Shown here: piece by piece, positions 8,521 through 17,124 of the stretch
Numbering within the stretch: the stretch's first letter is position 1
How the letters are laid out: every line of letters starts with the position of its first letter
Source: Trebonia sp964581815
GTDB lineage: Bacteria > Actinomycetota > Actinomycetes > Streptosporangiales > Streptosporangiaceae
Assembly: GCA_964581815.1 (NCBI GenBank)
Contig: CAZORE010000015.1
Span: 27,406 to 91,405 of the forward strand
Reading direction: 5' to 3'
DNA: 64,000 nucleotides
Position numbers and translations under genes: made by a program
Notes under the pieces: model-generated
What the model saw: the letters and a program-made list of their open reading frames with translations, nothing else
What the model was told of the DNA's origin: nothing
The model's database searches: none

Positions 8521-9935
8521 GCCACCCCGATACGGCAGTCGTCGATGCCGTAGGGAATCCAGACCAGGCCATCGTGCAGGAAGGCTCCGCACGAGTACAC
8601 GACGCTGGGGACGTAGCCGTCCTGCTCATCCCGGCCGGGGGCCAGCAGCGGAGTCCTCGAACGGCCCACCACGCGCGCCGGGTCATCGAGGTCGAGCAGG
8701 ATGGCGCCGATGCTGTAGACCCGCATCGGGCCGACGCCATGGGTGAGCACAAGCCAGCCCTGGTCGGTCTCGATCGGCGGACCGCAGTTGCCGACCTGCA
8801 GCATCTCCCACGGCGCGGACGGCTCCTGCAAGAGCACGGGCCGGTCCCACACGTACCCGTCCGCCGAGCTGGCCAGGCTCGTACTCTCGCCGTCGGAGCG
8901 GCACAGGGCGAGGTGCTGTCCGTGCACCTTCCGGGGGAACAGCGCCATGCCCTTATTCCGGGCGGCCGGCCCGGCCAGCCGATGAGCACGGAAGACCCGC
9001 AGGTCCGAGCTGATGAGCAGGCGCGGGGCGATCCGCTGCCCGTCATAGGCCGTGTAGGTGGCGCGGTACTCGGCAGTCCCGTCATCGTCGGTGAACCGCG
9101 TGAACCGGGCGTCTTCCATGCCGTTGCTTTCCTCTTCAGCGGACGGTGACAAGATCCGCTGCCCGAGGTCGGCGTCACGGCCGAAGGAAGCGCGGTAGGC
9201 AGACGAAACGACCTTGCGCAGCAGGTCGGCGGTAGCGGCGGAACCCGGCCGGTTCAGCAGGTCGCGATGCGCCTGGGCCAGCGCCCGCTCGAGGTCAGCG
9301 CCGTCGAACTCGGCCGGGAGGGCATGCAGGACGGCTTCAGCGAGTTCATCGAGATTGTCCTGGTCGGCCAGGACGGCATGCAGGTGCGCCCGGCGCCAGC
9401 TGGCCGGCGTGGTGTCCGCCGCGGAGACCGGCAGGAGCCGCGGCTCGAAGGCCCACTGGGCGCCCGGGCCGACGACGGCCGAGCAGAAGCCGATCGAAGA
9501 GATGTGCCCTTCGCCGATGCCCCGTACGCTCAGCGCCACCCGCGCCTGGCCAGCGTGCAGGCCGCCCTGGTCGGGCCCGAGCATCGCGCTCGGGTTGCAC
9601 AGGCCCGCGGCCTCGGTCGCGTACTCGGCGGTGAAGGCCGCTCCCAGCAGCAGCGTACGCGCCGCCGTCAGCTCACGGGACTCCTTGATGTGCGCGGAGA
9701 CGATCGAGGCATGCCGCCGCAGGAGTTCCTGATAATTGTGGTGGCGGCCGCCGAAGTCGCGGAGCAGGTCCGCGGCTAGCCGCTCGGCCTCGTCCTCCGC
9801 CAGGCTCATCACGCGTCCGACGACCTGGCTGGCCCGCGAGGGGGCACTCTGCAGCTCCTCGCCCGGCAGGAAAAGCTGCGCGACGACGCGGGCTGGATCG
9901 GGGCGCAGCCCGGCCCGCATGCGGTGCGCTGTCAT
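8472..9935 (-). CDS. GH130-family glycosidase/phosphorylase
   Basis: Protein of 487 residues from ATG 9935 (MTAHRMRAGLRPDPARVV); a longer form from 10001 is possible. The C-terminal half has GH130 five-bladed propeller landmarks: NGMEDARFTRF, NKGMALFPRKVHGQ, QVGNCGPPIETDQGWLVLTH and DGYVPSVVYSCGA. GH130 enzymes are inverting phosphorylases or hydrolases of beta-mannosides. The N-terminal ~270 residues include the helical extension found in the longer actinobacterial and Bacteroidetes members. Its 3' end overlaps the GT4 gene antisense by 49 bases. Substrate linkage (beta-1,2 versus beta-1,4) cannot be assigned. Confidence 0.85.
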   Translation of the reverse strand: MTAHRMRAGLRPDPARVVAQLFLPGEELQSAPSRASQVVGRVMSLAEDEAERLAADLLRDFGGRHHNYQELLRRHASIVSAHIKESRELTAARTLLLGAAFTAEYATEAAGLCNPSAMLGPDQGGLHAGQARVALSVRGIGEGHISSIGFCSAVVGPGAQWAFEPRLLPVSAADTTPASWRRAHLHAVLADQDNLDELAEAVLHALPAEFDGADLERALAQAHRDLLNRPGSAATADLLRKVVSSAYRASFGRDADLGQRILSPSAEEESNGMEDARFTRFTDDDGTAEYRATYTAYDGQRIAPRLLISSDLRVFRAHRLAGPAARNKGMALFPRKVHGQHLALCRSDGESTSLASSADGYVWDRPVLLQEPSAPWEMLQVGNCGPPIETDQGWLVLTHGVGPMRVYSIGAILLDLDDPARVVGRSRTPLLAPGRDEQDGYVPSVVYSCGAFLHDGLVWIPYGIDDCRIGVAYAPLGEVLAGMSSAS

Positions 9936-10244
9936 CGCGTGCTCATAGTTCAGGTGCCTTCCGATCGGACAGCCCCGAGAGAACCGAGAACGAAGCCTCA
10001 CGCGATAAGTTGCTCCGGTTCGCGGGCAGCGTGTATACCCGAGTGTCGCGATGTGCGTACATCCCTGGCGCCGCCAAGTGGGGCTAGTACCCGTGCTCAG
10101 CGGTACCCGTTAGTCAGGTGTTACGACATCAGTCTATTAGAAGACGAGGGACGGCCTAGATGGGGCTGGTGTCCGGGCGGCATGCCCGATCTGCGCTGGT
10201 GTCCGCTGGCTGGTCAGCGGGTACATGCACGCGGGAGGTTAGGA
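9936..10244. other. Intergenic region between GH130 gene and small membrane protein
   Basis: This 309-base stretch has no convincing gene. It contains a direct repeat GTACCCGT (10087-10094 and 10103-10110), 16 bases apart start to start, and GGGAGG at about 10233 serving the next gene. It probably holds the divergent promoters of both neighbours. Confidence 0.4.
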
Positions 10245-10565
10245 ATGGGGGACCTGGAGGCAATCTCGGCGAAAGTCGAGCAGGCCCGCCAGGTGGCGAA
10301 GGTCTTGCGCTGGCTCGGATGGCTGGTGGCGGTCGTGGGAGGCGCGGGCATGGCCGTGTACACCGCGTTCTGGGCCGCCGGTGACCTCACCGCCGAGCAG
10401 GGCGTCAGCCTGGTGCTGGGAACCGCGCTGGCCACCATATTGTCCGGTGCCACCGCGTACGGGGCGGGCGTCAGCATCGGACTCGGGGCCGAGCGCCTGC
10501 GACTCGCCGCCGGCGAAGCCGGGGGGAGTCAGCCCGCTTCGCCGGGGCGGCCCCGCGTCGAATGA
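10245..10565 (+). CDS. Small membrane protein, function unknown
   Basis: A 106-residue protein starting at the ATG at 10245, which follows GGGAGG. It has an amphipathic N-terminus (DLEAISAKVEQARQVAKVLR) and two hydrophobic helices (around residues 24-45 and 55-80), then a polar tail. I recognise no family. It stands alone between the GH130 gene and the ice-binding-like gene. The coding call rests on a good ribosome-binding site and sensible membrane topology. Confidence 0.6.
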   Translation: MGDLEAISAKVEQARQVAKVLRWLGWLVAVVGGAGMAVYTAFWAAGDLTAEQGVSLVLGTALATILSGATAYGAGVSIGLGAERLRLAAGEAGGSQPASPGRPRVE

Positions 10566-10697
10566 CGGGTGCCGGTAGCGCCAGCTAGCCAGCAGTTCGA
10601 ACTATCAATTAACTACTGCGCGTCTCCATAAGACTACGCTAAGTTACCTAGTGGCCGGATGGCCCGGCCTTGGCGTAGACCTCTACGGAGGAAGCTT

Positions 10698-11795
10698 ATG
10701 GTCACCACCCGGCTCACAGGTAAGCTCCGCACGATGGCCGGCCCGTCCCGGCTGGCTCTGGCCGCGATCCTGGCGAGTGCGACGACGGTCCTGATGTGCC
10801 TGGCCGGGACGCCGGCCGCGCGCGCGGCCGTGGCGCCCGTCTCGCTGGGCACCGCCGCCGACTACGGCGTTCTCGCCGCGTCGACGGTCACGAACACCGG
10901 TCCCACCACGATCAACGGCGATCTCGGGTTGAGCCCGGGCACAGCGATAACAGGGTTTCCGCCGGGACAGGTCGACGGGACCATCAACGCGGCCAACACT
11001 GCCGCGCTGCAGGCCCAGAACGACTTGACCGCCGCGTACAACGCCGCGGCCGCCAGCCCGGTCACGGCCACCATCCCGGTGGAACTCGGCGGGACCACCG
11101 TGACCCCCGGCGTGTACGCCTCGCCCGCGGGAACGTTCGGGATAACCGGAACGCTGACCCTCGACGCTCAGGGCGACCCGAACGCCGTCTTCATCTTCAA
11201 GGCCGCATCCACGCTCATCACGGCATCCGCCAGCCACGTAGTGCTGGTCAACGGCGCGCAGGCAGCCAATGTCTTCTGGGTGGTCGGCAGCTCCGCGACG
11301 CTCGGCACGTACTCCATCATCCAGGGAAACATCATGGCCCAGGCCTCGATCACCGTCACCACGGGGGCGATCGTGGACGGACGGGCGCTCGCCCGTACCG
11401 CCGCGGTCACGCTGGACTCTGACACGATCACCGTCCCGGTCGGCGTCCACGCGCCCGCCAGCACCTCCACCAGCCTGGCCACCTCGGCAAACCCTGTGCC
11501 CGCCGGGCAGCCGGTCACCTTCACCGCCGCGGTGGCTACGAGCACTGGTACGCCCATCCCCTCCGGTCTCGTGGCGTTCACCGACGGGTCAACGCTGCTT
11601 GGCGTCGTCACGCTCGACCAGACGGGGAAGGCAGCGCTAACGATCTCCACCCTGGCCGCCGGCCTGCACCGGATCAACGCCTACTACATAGGCGCGGCCG
11701 GATTCGAGAGCAGTCAGTCGCCGGCAGTCTTCGAACTCGTTGGCTATACCTGGCCCACGTTCCGCGCGATGGAAGCCGCTCACCGAACTGGCTGA
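10698..11795 (+). CDS. Secreted DUF3494 ice-binding-like protein with C-terminal Ig-like domain
   Basis: Exported protein of 365 residues starting at ATG 10698, four bases after GGAGGAA. The signal peptide has a hydrophobic core (LALAAILASATTVLMCLAG) and an A-x-A-type cleavage region (PAARAAV). Residues about 40-260 are the DUF3494 beta-solenoid of ice-binding proteins: LGTAADYGVLAASTVTNTG, INGDLGLSPG, TPGVYASPAGTFGITGTLTL, FIFKAASTL, NVFWVVGSSATLG and ITVTTGAIVDGRAL. Residues about 265-355 form a bacterial Ig-like domain (VTFTAAVATSTGTPIPSGLV, LTISTLAAGLHRI). Known members bind ice, but many soil bacteria carry homologues whose role may be adhesion. No anchor motif is seen, so it is probably released. 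Confidence 0.85.
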   Translation: MVTTRLTGKLRTMAGPSRLALAAILASATTVLMCLAGTPAARAAVAPVSLGTAADYGVLAASTVTNTGPTTINGDLGLSPGTAITGFPPGQVDGTINAANTAALQAQNDLTAAYNAAAASPVTATIPVELGGTTVTPGVYASPAGTFGITGTLTLDAQGDPNAVFIFKAASTLITASASHVVLVNGAQAANVFWVVGSSATLGTYSIIQGNIMAQASITVTTGAIVDGRALARTAAVTLDSDTITVPVGVHAPASTSTSLATSANPVPAGQPVTFTAAVATSTGTPIPSGLVAFTDGSTLLGVVTLDQTGKAALTISTLAAGLHRINAYYIGAAGFESSQSPAVFELVGYTWPTFRAMEAAHRTG

Positions 11796-12176
11796 TCCAC
11801 CGCCGGCAGGCCCTCGGGCGGGACGTTCAGGGCCGCCGTGAAGCTGGGCTCCAGCCCGACGAAGGGCGCGCCATCCTCCAGCCAGGCTGGAGGATGGCGC
11901 GCCCGGGTGATACGAGGCAACTCATCCCGGCCTCGGCCGGGGAACTACCTCGCGACTCCGCAGTGTCTTCTCGTGGGGACCTGAATGAGGCGCAACGGGC
12001 GGCCCGGGTAGCCGGGAGCACGCGGAACATGGGCTTACCCTGGTGACCTGGTAGCGGTTACCTACACGTGTCCCTCGCGGGGTACTCATCCCTGATCCGG
12101 GGCGGTTCCTTGCGATGGCTGCCCGCGGTGCTCCGCGGCGCACCGGGCCAAGCCTGACGGAGGATGAGGAAGTCCT
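11796..12176. other. Intergenic region holding a strong terminator and the ABC operon leader
   Basis: This 381-base gap has no supported gene. Its main feature is the 20-bp hairpin at 11864-11904. The right half is the presumed promoter and leader of the ABC exporter operon; no clear -35/-10 pair was recognised. Confidence 0.5.
11864..11904 (+). terminator. Very stable hairpin after the DUF3494 gene
   Basis: Two perfect 20-base complementary arms (11864-11883 and 11885-11904) are separated by one base. It lies 68 bases after the stop of the ice-binding-like gene. In effect a 41-base palindrome, it probably acts as a terminator or mRNA 3'-end stabiliser. Confidence 0.75.
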
Positions 12177-13928
12177 GTGCTGATCCGCCTATTGCGCACC
12201 TACCTGCGCCCGTACCGTAAGCCGCTCGCGCTGCTCTTGGCGCTGCAGCTGGCACAGACGCTGGCCACGCTGTACCTGCCGACGCTGAACGCGGACATCA
12301 TCGACCACGGCGTGATTTACCACAACACGCACTACATCCTGGTCACCGGCGGCTGGATGCTCGCGATCACCCTCGCGCAGATCTTCTGCGCGATCGGCGC
12401 GATCTACTTCGGCGCCCAGGTCGCGATGGCCCTCGGCCGCGACGTCCGGCACGGGATCTTCAGCCACGTGCTGAAGTTCTCCGACCGCGAGGTCAATCAC
12501 ATCGGCACGGCATCGCTGATCACCAGGACGACCAACGACGTCCAGCAGGTCCAGATGCTGGCGATCATGACGTTCACCCTGCTGCTGTCCGCGCCGATCA
12601 TGTGCGTCGGCGGGATCATCCTCGCGCTGAACCAGAACGTGCCGCTGTCGTCTCTGCTGCTTGTCGCCGTGCCGTTGCTTGGCATCATCCTGTCGCTGAT
12701 CATCTCCCGGATGCGGCCGCTGTTCCGGCAGGTGCAGGAGCGGCTGGACACGATCAACCAGGTGCTGCGCGAGCAGATCACCGGTGTCCGGGTCATTCGC
12801 GCGTTCGTGCGGGACTCCCACGAGCGGGAGCGGTTCGAGGCGGGGAGTGCCCGGCTGTTCGACGTGCAGCTGGGGGCCGGCAAGCTGATGGCCCTCATGT
12901 TCCCGTCGGTGCAGCTCGTGCTGAACCTGTCCACCACCGCCGTGGTCTGGTTCGGCGGGCACCTGGTCGCGGACGGCTCGATGCAGATCGGGTCGCTGAC
13001 CGCGTTCATCACCTACCTGGCCCAGATCCTGATGGCGGTGATGATGGCCACCTTCATGTTCATGCTCGTGCCGCGGGCCGAGGTCAGCGCGGAGCGGATC
13101 ATGGAGGTCATCGACACGGAGCCGTCCGTCGGGGCGCCGGCCAGCCCCCAGTCGATGAGTTCTCAGGCGGCGGGCGAGGAGCGCGGACGGCTGGAGCTGC
13201 GGGACGTCGGGTTCCGCTTCCCTGGCGCCGAAGAGCCGGTGCTGCGCGACATCAGCCTGGTCGCGCGGCCCGGTCAGACGACGGCGATCATCGGCGGCAC
13301 CGGCAGCGGCAAGACCACGCTGGTCAACCTCATCCCGAGGCTGCTCGACGTCACCGCCGGATCCCTGCTCGTGGGCGGGATCGACGTGCGGGAACTCGAC
13401 CCGGCCGAGCTGTCGGCGGCCGTCGGTCTTGTGCCGCAGAAGCCGTACCTGTTCTCCGGCACGGTGGCATCCAACCTGCGTTACGGCAACCAGGAGGCCA
13501 GCGACGAGGACCTGTGGCGCGCGCTGGAGATCGCGCAGGCCCGCGATTTCGTCGAGCGGATGCCCGAGCAGCTGAACGCCCGGATCGCGCAGGGCGGCAC
13601 TAACGTGTCCGGCGGCCAGCGGCAGCGCCTGGCGATCGCGCGGGCCCTGGTACACAGGCCGCGGATCTACCTGTTCGACGACTCGTTCTCTGCCCTTGAC
13701 TACGCGACCGACGCGCGGCTGCGGTCGGCCCTAGCGGCCGAGGTAGCCGACGCGACGTTGGTCGTCGTCGCGCAGCGGGTGGCCACCATCAGGCACGCCG
13801 ACCAGATCCTGGTCCTTGACGACGGCCGGATCGTGGCCCGCGGCACGCACGCGGAGCTGATGGGCTCAAGCGAAACCTACCGGGAGATCGTCCTGTCGCA
13901 GCTGACCGAGCAGGAGGCCGCGGCGTGA
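12177..13928 (+). CDS. ABC exporter half-transporter, subunit 1 (degenerate Walker B)
   Basis: A 583-residue half-transporter with six N-terminal helices and a C-terminal ATPase. Walker A is GGTGSGKTTL (near residue 372), the signature is NVSGGQRQRLAIARA (near 475), and Walker B is IYLFDDSFSALD (near 500). An Asp replaces the catalytic Glu after Walker B, as in the inactive site of heterodimeric exporters. The GTG at 12177 was chosen from the hydrophobic start MLIRLLRTYLRPYR. It overlaps the next gene by 4 bases. The pair resembles Rv1273c/Rv1272c and TmrAB-type multidrug/lipid exporters. The transported compound is unknown. Confidence 0.92.
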   Translation: MLIRLLRTYLRPYRKPLALLLALQLAQTLATLYLPTLNADIIDHGVIYHNTHYILVTGGWMLAITLAQIFCAIGAIYFGAQVAMALGRDVRHGIFSHVLKFSDREVNHIGTASLITRTTNDVQQVQMLAIMTFTLLLSAPIMCVGGIILALNQNVPLSSLLLVAVPLLGIILSLIISRMRPLFRQVQERLDTINQVLREQITGVRVIRAFVRDSHERERFEAGSARLFDVQLGAGKLMALMFPSVQLVLNLSTTAVVWFGGHLVADGSMQIGSLTAFITYLAQILMAVMMATFMFMLVPRAEVSAERIMEVIDTEPSVGAPASPQSMSSQAAGEERGRLELRDVGFRFPGAEEPVLRDISLVARPGQTTAIIGGTGSGKTTLVNLIPRLLDVTAGSLLVGGIDVRELDPAELSAAVGLVPQKPYLFSGTVASNLRYGNQEASDEDLWRALEIAQARDFVERMPEQLNARIAQGGTNVSGGQRQRLAIARALVHRPRIYLFDDSFSALDYATDARLRSALAAEVADATLVVVAQRVATIRHADQILVLDDGRIVARGTHAELMGSSETYREIVLSQLTEQEAAA

Positions 13929-15847
13929 GCGCGGAAGAGAGCACCGCTCCCGGGGCAGCTGGCGCCGGGGGAGCCCACCAGGAGCGGGCGGTGCCCGCGC
14001 GCGGCCCCGGCCCGGCCGCCGCCGGTCCCGGCCTGCGCGGCCCCGCGCGCTTCATGGGCGGCATGTCGACCGAGAAGGCACTCGACTTCAAGGGCTCGGG
14101 CAAGCGGCTGCTCGGCCTGCTCCGCCCCTACCGGCTGACCGCCTCCCTGGCGGTCGCCCTCGCGGTCGTCGGCGTGACCCTGACGGTGCTCGCGCCCCGG
14201 CTCCTCGGCGAGGCGATTAACGTCGTCTTCGACGGCTACGTGTCCCACCAGGCTGTGGACTTCGGCCACGTGGGGCAGCTCGTGGCCGTCGTGGTGGCGC
14301 TGAACGTCGGCGGCTCGGCCTGCCAGCTGTTCCAGGGGCGGCTGACCGCGACCGTGGTCCAGCGGGCGGTCTTCCGGCTGCGTGAGCAGGTGGAGGCCAA
14401 GCTGTCCCGGCTGCCACTGAGCTACTTCGACCGGCAGTCCCGCGGTGAGATCCTCAGCCGCGTCACCAACGACATCGACAACCTGCAGCAGTCCATGCAG
14501 CAGACGCTGAGCCAGCTGGTGACCTCGCTGCTGACGATCGTCGGCGTGCTGATCCTGATGTTCGTCGTCTCCTGGGAGCTGGCGCTGATCGCCCTGGTCA
14601 CCGTGCCGGTGTCCGCGTTCGCGATGCGCAAGATCGCCAAGCGGGCACAGCCACAGTTCATCAACCAGTGGAAGTTCACCGGCCGCCTGAACGGCCACAT
14701 CGAGGAGATGTTCACCGGGCATGCGCTGGTCACCGCGTTCGGCCAGCGGGAGGAGGCGCTGGCGACCTTCACCGAGCAGAACGAGGCGCTCTACCAGGCC
14801 AGCTCCCGGGCGCAGTTCATCTCCGGCACGATCCAGCCGGTGATGATGTTCATGTCGAACCTGAACTACGTGCTCGTGGCCGTCGTCGGCGGCCTGCTGA
14901 TCGCGGACGGCTCGCTGAGCCTCGGGGCGGTGACGGCGTTCATTCAGTACTCGCGGCAGTTCAGCCAGCCGCTCACCCAGGTGGCCAGCATGGCGAACCT
15001 GCTGCAGTCGAGCGTGGCCTCCGCCGAGCGCGTGTTCGCGCTGCTTGACGCCCCGGAGCAGGCGCCTGACGCCGCCGAGCCCGCCCGGCCGGCCGACGTC
15101 CGCGGCCGGGTTGAGTTCGATGACGTCTCGTTCAGGTACGTGCCGGACAAGCCGCTGATCGAGCACGTCTCGCTCACCGTGGAGCCCGGGCATACCGTCG
15201 CCATCGTCGGCCCGACCGGCGCGGGCAAGACGACGCTGGTCAACCTGCTGATGCGGTTTTACGAGATCGACTCCGGCGCGATCCTGCTCGACGGCGTCGA
15301 CATCGCGCGGATGAGCCGCGAGGAACTGCGCGGCCTGACTGGCATGGTGCTGCAGGACGCCTGGCTGTTCGGCGGCACGATCGCGGACAACATCGCCTAC
15401 GGTTCTCATCGTGCCACCCGCGAGCAGGTCGTCGAGGCGGCCAAGGCGACGTACGTTGACCGGTTCGTGCGGACGCTGCCCGACGGCTACGACACCGTGC
15501 TCGACGACGAGGGAACGAACGTCAGCGCGGGGGAGCGGCAACTGATCACGATCGCGCGCGCCTTCCTGGCCCGCCCCGCCCTCCTGATCCTGGACGAGGC
15601 GACCAGTTCGGTCGACACCAGGACCGAGGTGCTCATCCAGCACGCGATGGCGTCCCTGCGGCAGGGCCGGACCAGCTTCGTGATCGCCCACCGGCTGTCC
15701 ACCATCCGCGACGCCGACGTGATCTTGGTCATGGAGGACGGGCACATCGTCGAGCAGGGCACGCACTCGACGCTGGTGGCGGCAGGCGGCGCGTACGCGC
15801 GGCTGTACCAGGCGCAGTTCGCCCAGGCCCTGGAGGAAGTCACCTGA
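13925..15847 (+). CDS. ABC exporter half-transporter, subunit 2 (canonical ATPase site)
   Basis: A 640-residue partner of the preceding half-transporter, starting at a GTG that overlaps its stop. The first ~55 residues are Pro/Gly/Ala-rich and cytoplasmic, then come six helices and the ATPase. Walker A is VGPTGAGKTTLVNLL (near 428), the signature is the non-canonical NVSAGERQ (near 531), and Walker B LLILDEATSSVD keeps the catalytic Glu. The altered signature here and the altered Walker B in subunit 1 would meet in the same composite nucleotide site, leaving one active and one degenerate site. This is the standard asymmetric heterodimer arrangement. Confidence 0.92.
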   Translation: MSAEESTAPGAAGAGGAHQERAVPARGPGPAAAGPGLRGPARFMGGMSTEKALDFKGSGKRLLGLLRPYRLTASLAVALAVVGVTLTVLAPRLLGEAINVVFDGYVSHQAVDFGHVGQLVAVVVALNVGGSACQLFQGRLTATVVQRAVFRLREQVEAKLSRLPLSYFDRQSRGEILSRVTNDIDNLQQSMQQTLSQLVTSLLTIVGVLILMFVVSWELALIALVTVPVSAFAMRKIAKRAQPQFINQWKFTGRLNGHIEEMFTGHALVTAFGQREEALATFTEQNEALYQASSRAQFISGTIQPVMMFMSNLNYVLVAVVGGLLIADGSLSLGAVTAFIQYSRQFSQPLTQVASMANLLQSSVASAERVFALLDAPEQAPDAAEPARPADVRGRVEFDDVSFRYVPDKPLIEHVSLTVEPGHTVAIVGPTGAGKTTLVNLLMRFYEIDSGAILLDGVDIARMSREELRGLTGMVLQDAWLFGGTIADNIAYGSHRATREQVVEAAKATYVDRFVRTLPDGYDTVLDDEGTNVSAGERQLITIARAFLARPALLILDEATSSVDTRTEVLIQHAMASLRQGRTSFVIAHRLSTIRDADVILVMEDGHIVEQGTHSTLVAAGGAYARLYQAQFAQALEEVT

Positions 15848-15852
15848 TTCGC

Positions 15853-16905
15853 TCAAGACCCGGGCGCCGGGCCGGTGCTGCCCCGCACGATCAGGCGCGT
15901 CTCAAGCTCCATGCTCAGCGCCTCGTGGGGGTGCCCGTCGAGCTGCCGTATCAGCATCGTGACGGCGGTGCGGCCCATCTCCTGCAGCGGCTGGCGGACC
16001 GTGGTGAGGCGAGGTGTCGTGGCCCGGCTGACGTCGATGTCGTCGAACCCGGTGACGGACAGGTCGTCGGGCACCCGCAGCCCGCGGGCCGCGGCCGCCT
16101 CCATCACCCCCACCGCGACCTTGTCGTTGAAACAGACCAGGGCGGTTGGCCGGGGCCGCAAGTCGAGCAGTTCCCCGCCGGCTCGCACTCCCGTTTCTGC
16201 GGCGGGCTCGCCGTCCCGTATCAGTTCCTGGTCGCCGAGCACCCCGGCCTCGGCCAGCGCGGCGAGGTGGCCGCCGATCCGATCGTCCCTGGTGCGCCAG
16301 TCAGGCGGTCCGGTGACCACCCCGATTCGCCGGTGACCGAACTCGATCAGGTGCCGCGTGACGGCGCGAGCACCGGAAAAGTGCGCCGCCGAGACCGAGA
16401 CCATGTCACGCGGCAGGCTGGTCCGCGGGTCTACCACCACGAACGGGTAGCCACGCGAGGCTAGTGCCTCAAGGTCGGCGTGCGGTTCCGGTGGCAAGAT
16501 CAGCACCGCGCCGTATACGTCGCGGTGACGCGGCAACTCGCGCACCACGGCGGACTCGACCACCGCGGTGCCCACGTCGAGCAGCATGCCCTGGCCATGG
16601 AGCGCGAGTGTCTCGGCGACCGACGTGACGATGTGTCCGAAATAGTCGGTGAGCAGGTAGGGGCAGCGCACGAACACGGGCAGGTGAGTGACCCGGGCCG
16701 GAGGCCGCCGGCGCGGCTCGGGCGCCCGGTCGCCGAGCCGTTCGACTACCTGGCGCACCCGCTCGCGAGTATCTGAGGCGACGTTGCCCCCGCCGTTGAG
16801 CACCCGGGAGATGGTGGCGATCGACAGCCCCGTCTCCGCCGCTAGGGCGCGCACCGTCACCCGGCCAGTTCCGGCAGCCGGATCTGAAACAAAGCTTTGT
16901 TTCAT
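15853..16905 (-). CDS. LacI family transcriptional regulator of the chitinase locus
   Basis: A 350-residue LacI/GalR regulator. Residues about 15-65 form the DNA-binding domain (VRALAAETGLSIATISRVLNG, with hinge helix RERVRQVVERLG). The rest is a periplasmic-binding-protein-like sensor with HLIEFGHRRIGVVTGP, LICFND-type PTALVCFNDKVAVGVMEAA, and VTGFDDIDVSR. It lies 5 bases from the ABC gene end and is divergent from the chitinase gene. A perfect 20-bp palindrome covers its first codons and a longer inverted repeat lies upstream, so autoregulation and control of the chitinase are likely. The inducer is probably a chito- or related oligosaccharide, inferred from context only. Confidence 0.92.
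   Translation of the reverse strand: MKQSFVSDPAAGTGRVTVRALAAETGLSIATISRVLNGGGNVASDTRERVRQVVERLGDRAPEPRRRPPARVTHLPVFVRCPYLLTDYFGHIVTSVAETLALHGQGMLLDVGTAVVESAVVRELPRHRDVYGAVLILPPEPHADLEALASRGYPFVVVDPRTSLPRDMVSVSAAHFSGARAVTRHLIEFGHRRIGVVTGPPDWRTRDDRIGGHLAALAEAGVLGDQELIRDGEPAAETGVRAGGELLDLRPRPTALVCFNDKVAVGVMEAAAARGLRVPDDLSVTGFDDIDVSRATTPRLTTVRQPLQEMGRTAVTMLIRQLDGHPHEALSMELETRLIVRGSTGPAPGS
16885..16904. promoter_or_regulatory. LacI-type operator overlapping the regulator's first codons
   Basis: TGAAACAAAGCTTTGTTTCA is a perfect 20-bp palindrome with the central GC typical of LacI-family operators. It occupies codons 1-7 of the regulator gene, so binding would block its transcription. Confidence 0.7.
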
Positions 16906-17016
16906 GGTCTCTCCGTAAGAGCACCTTGGCTAAGGATTAACAAAGCATCAACACCGCACAAGTGTCTTGACGGTTATTCATAGCACTGCTCCAATAATTA
17001 ACAAGAAGGTTTCCTA

Positions 17017-17049
17017 TTTGTTTCTGAAACAGATTGTTTCAGAAACAAA
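17017..17049. promoter_or_regulatory. Second operator-like inverted repeat upstream of the chitinase
   Basis: Two perfect 14-base arms (17017-17030 and 17036-17049) surround a 5-base centre. They share TGAAAC/GTTTCA and TTTGTTTC/GAAACAAA elements with the operator at 16885-16904. The centre is about 76 bases before the chitinase start and about 139 bases from the first operator, a spacing that would allow looping. Confidence 0.65.
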
Positions 17050-17124
17050 GCAGCTCCCAATCCGCCCCGGCGGGTCATTTCGGCAGCCGGCGGAACCCTT
17101 GGTCGAAGGGATTACCCGATCGCT

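Noticed and set aside
13877..15856. A 659-codon open frame on the minus strand, opposite the second ABC subunit
   Set aside because: It is antisense to a gene with complete ABC motifs, and its His/Arg/Gln-rich translation has no recognisable domain. Such mirror frames are common in very GC-rich DNA.
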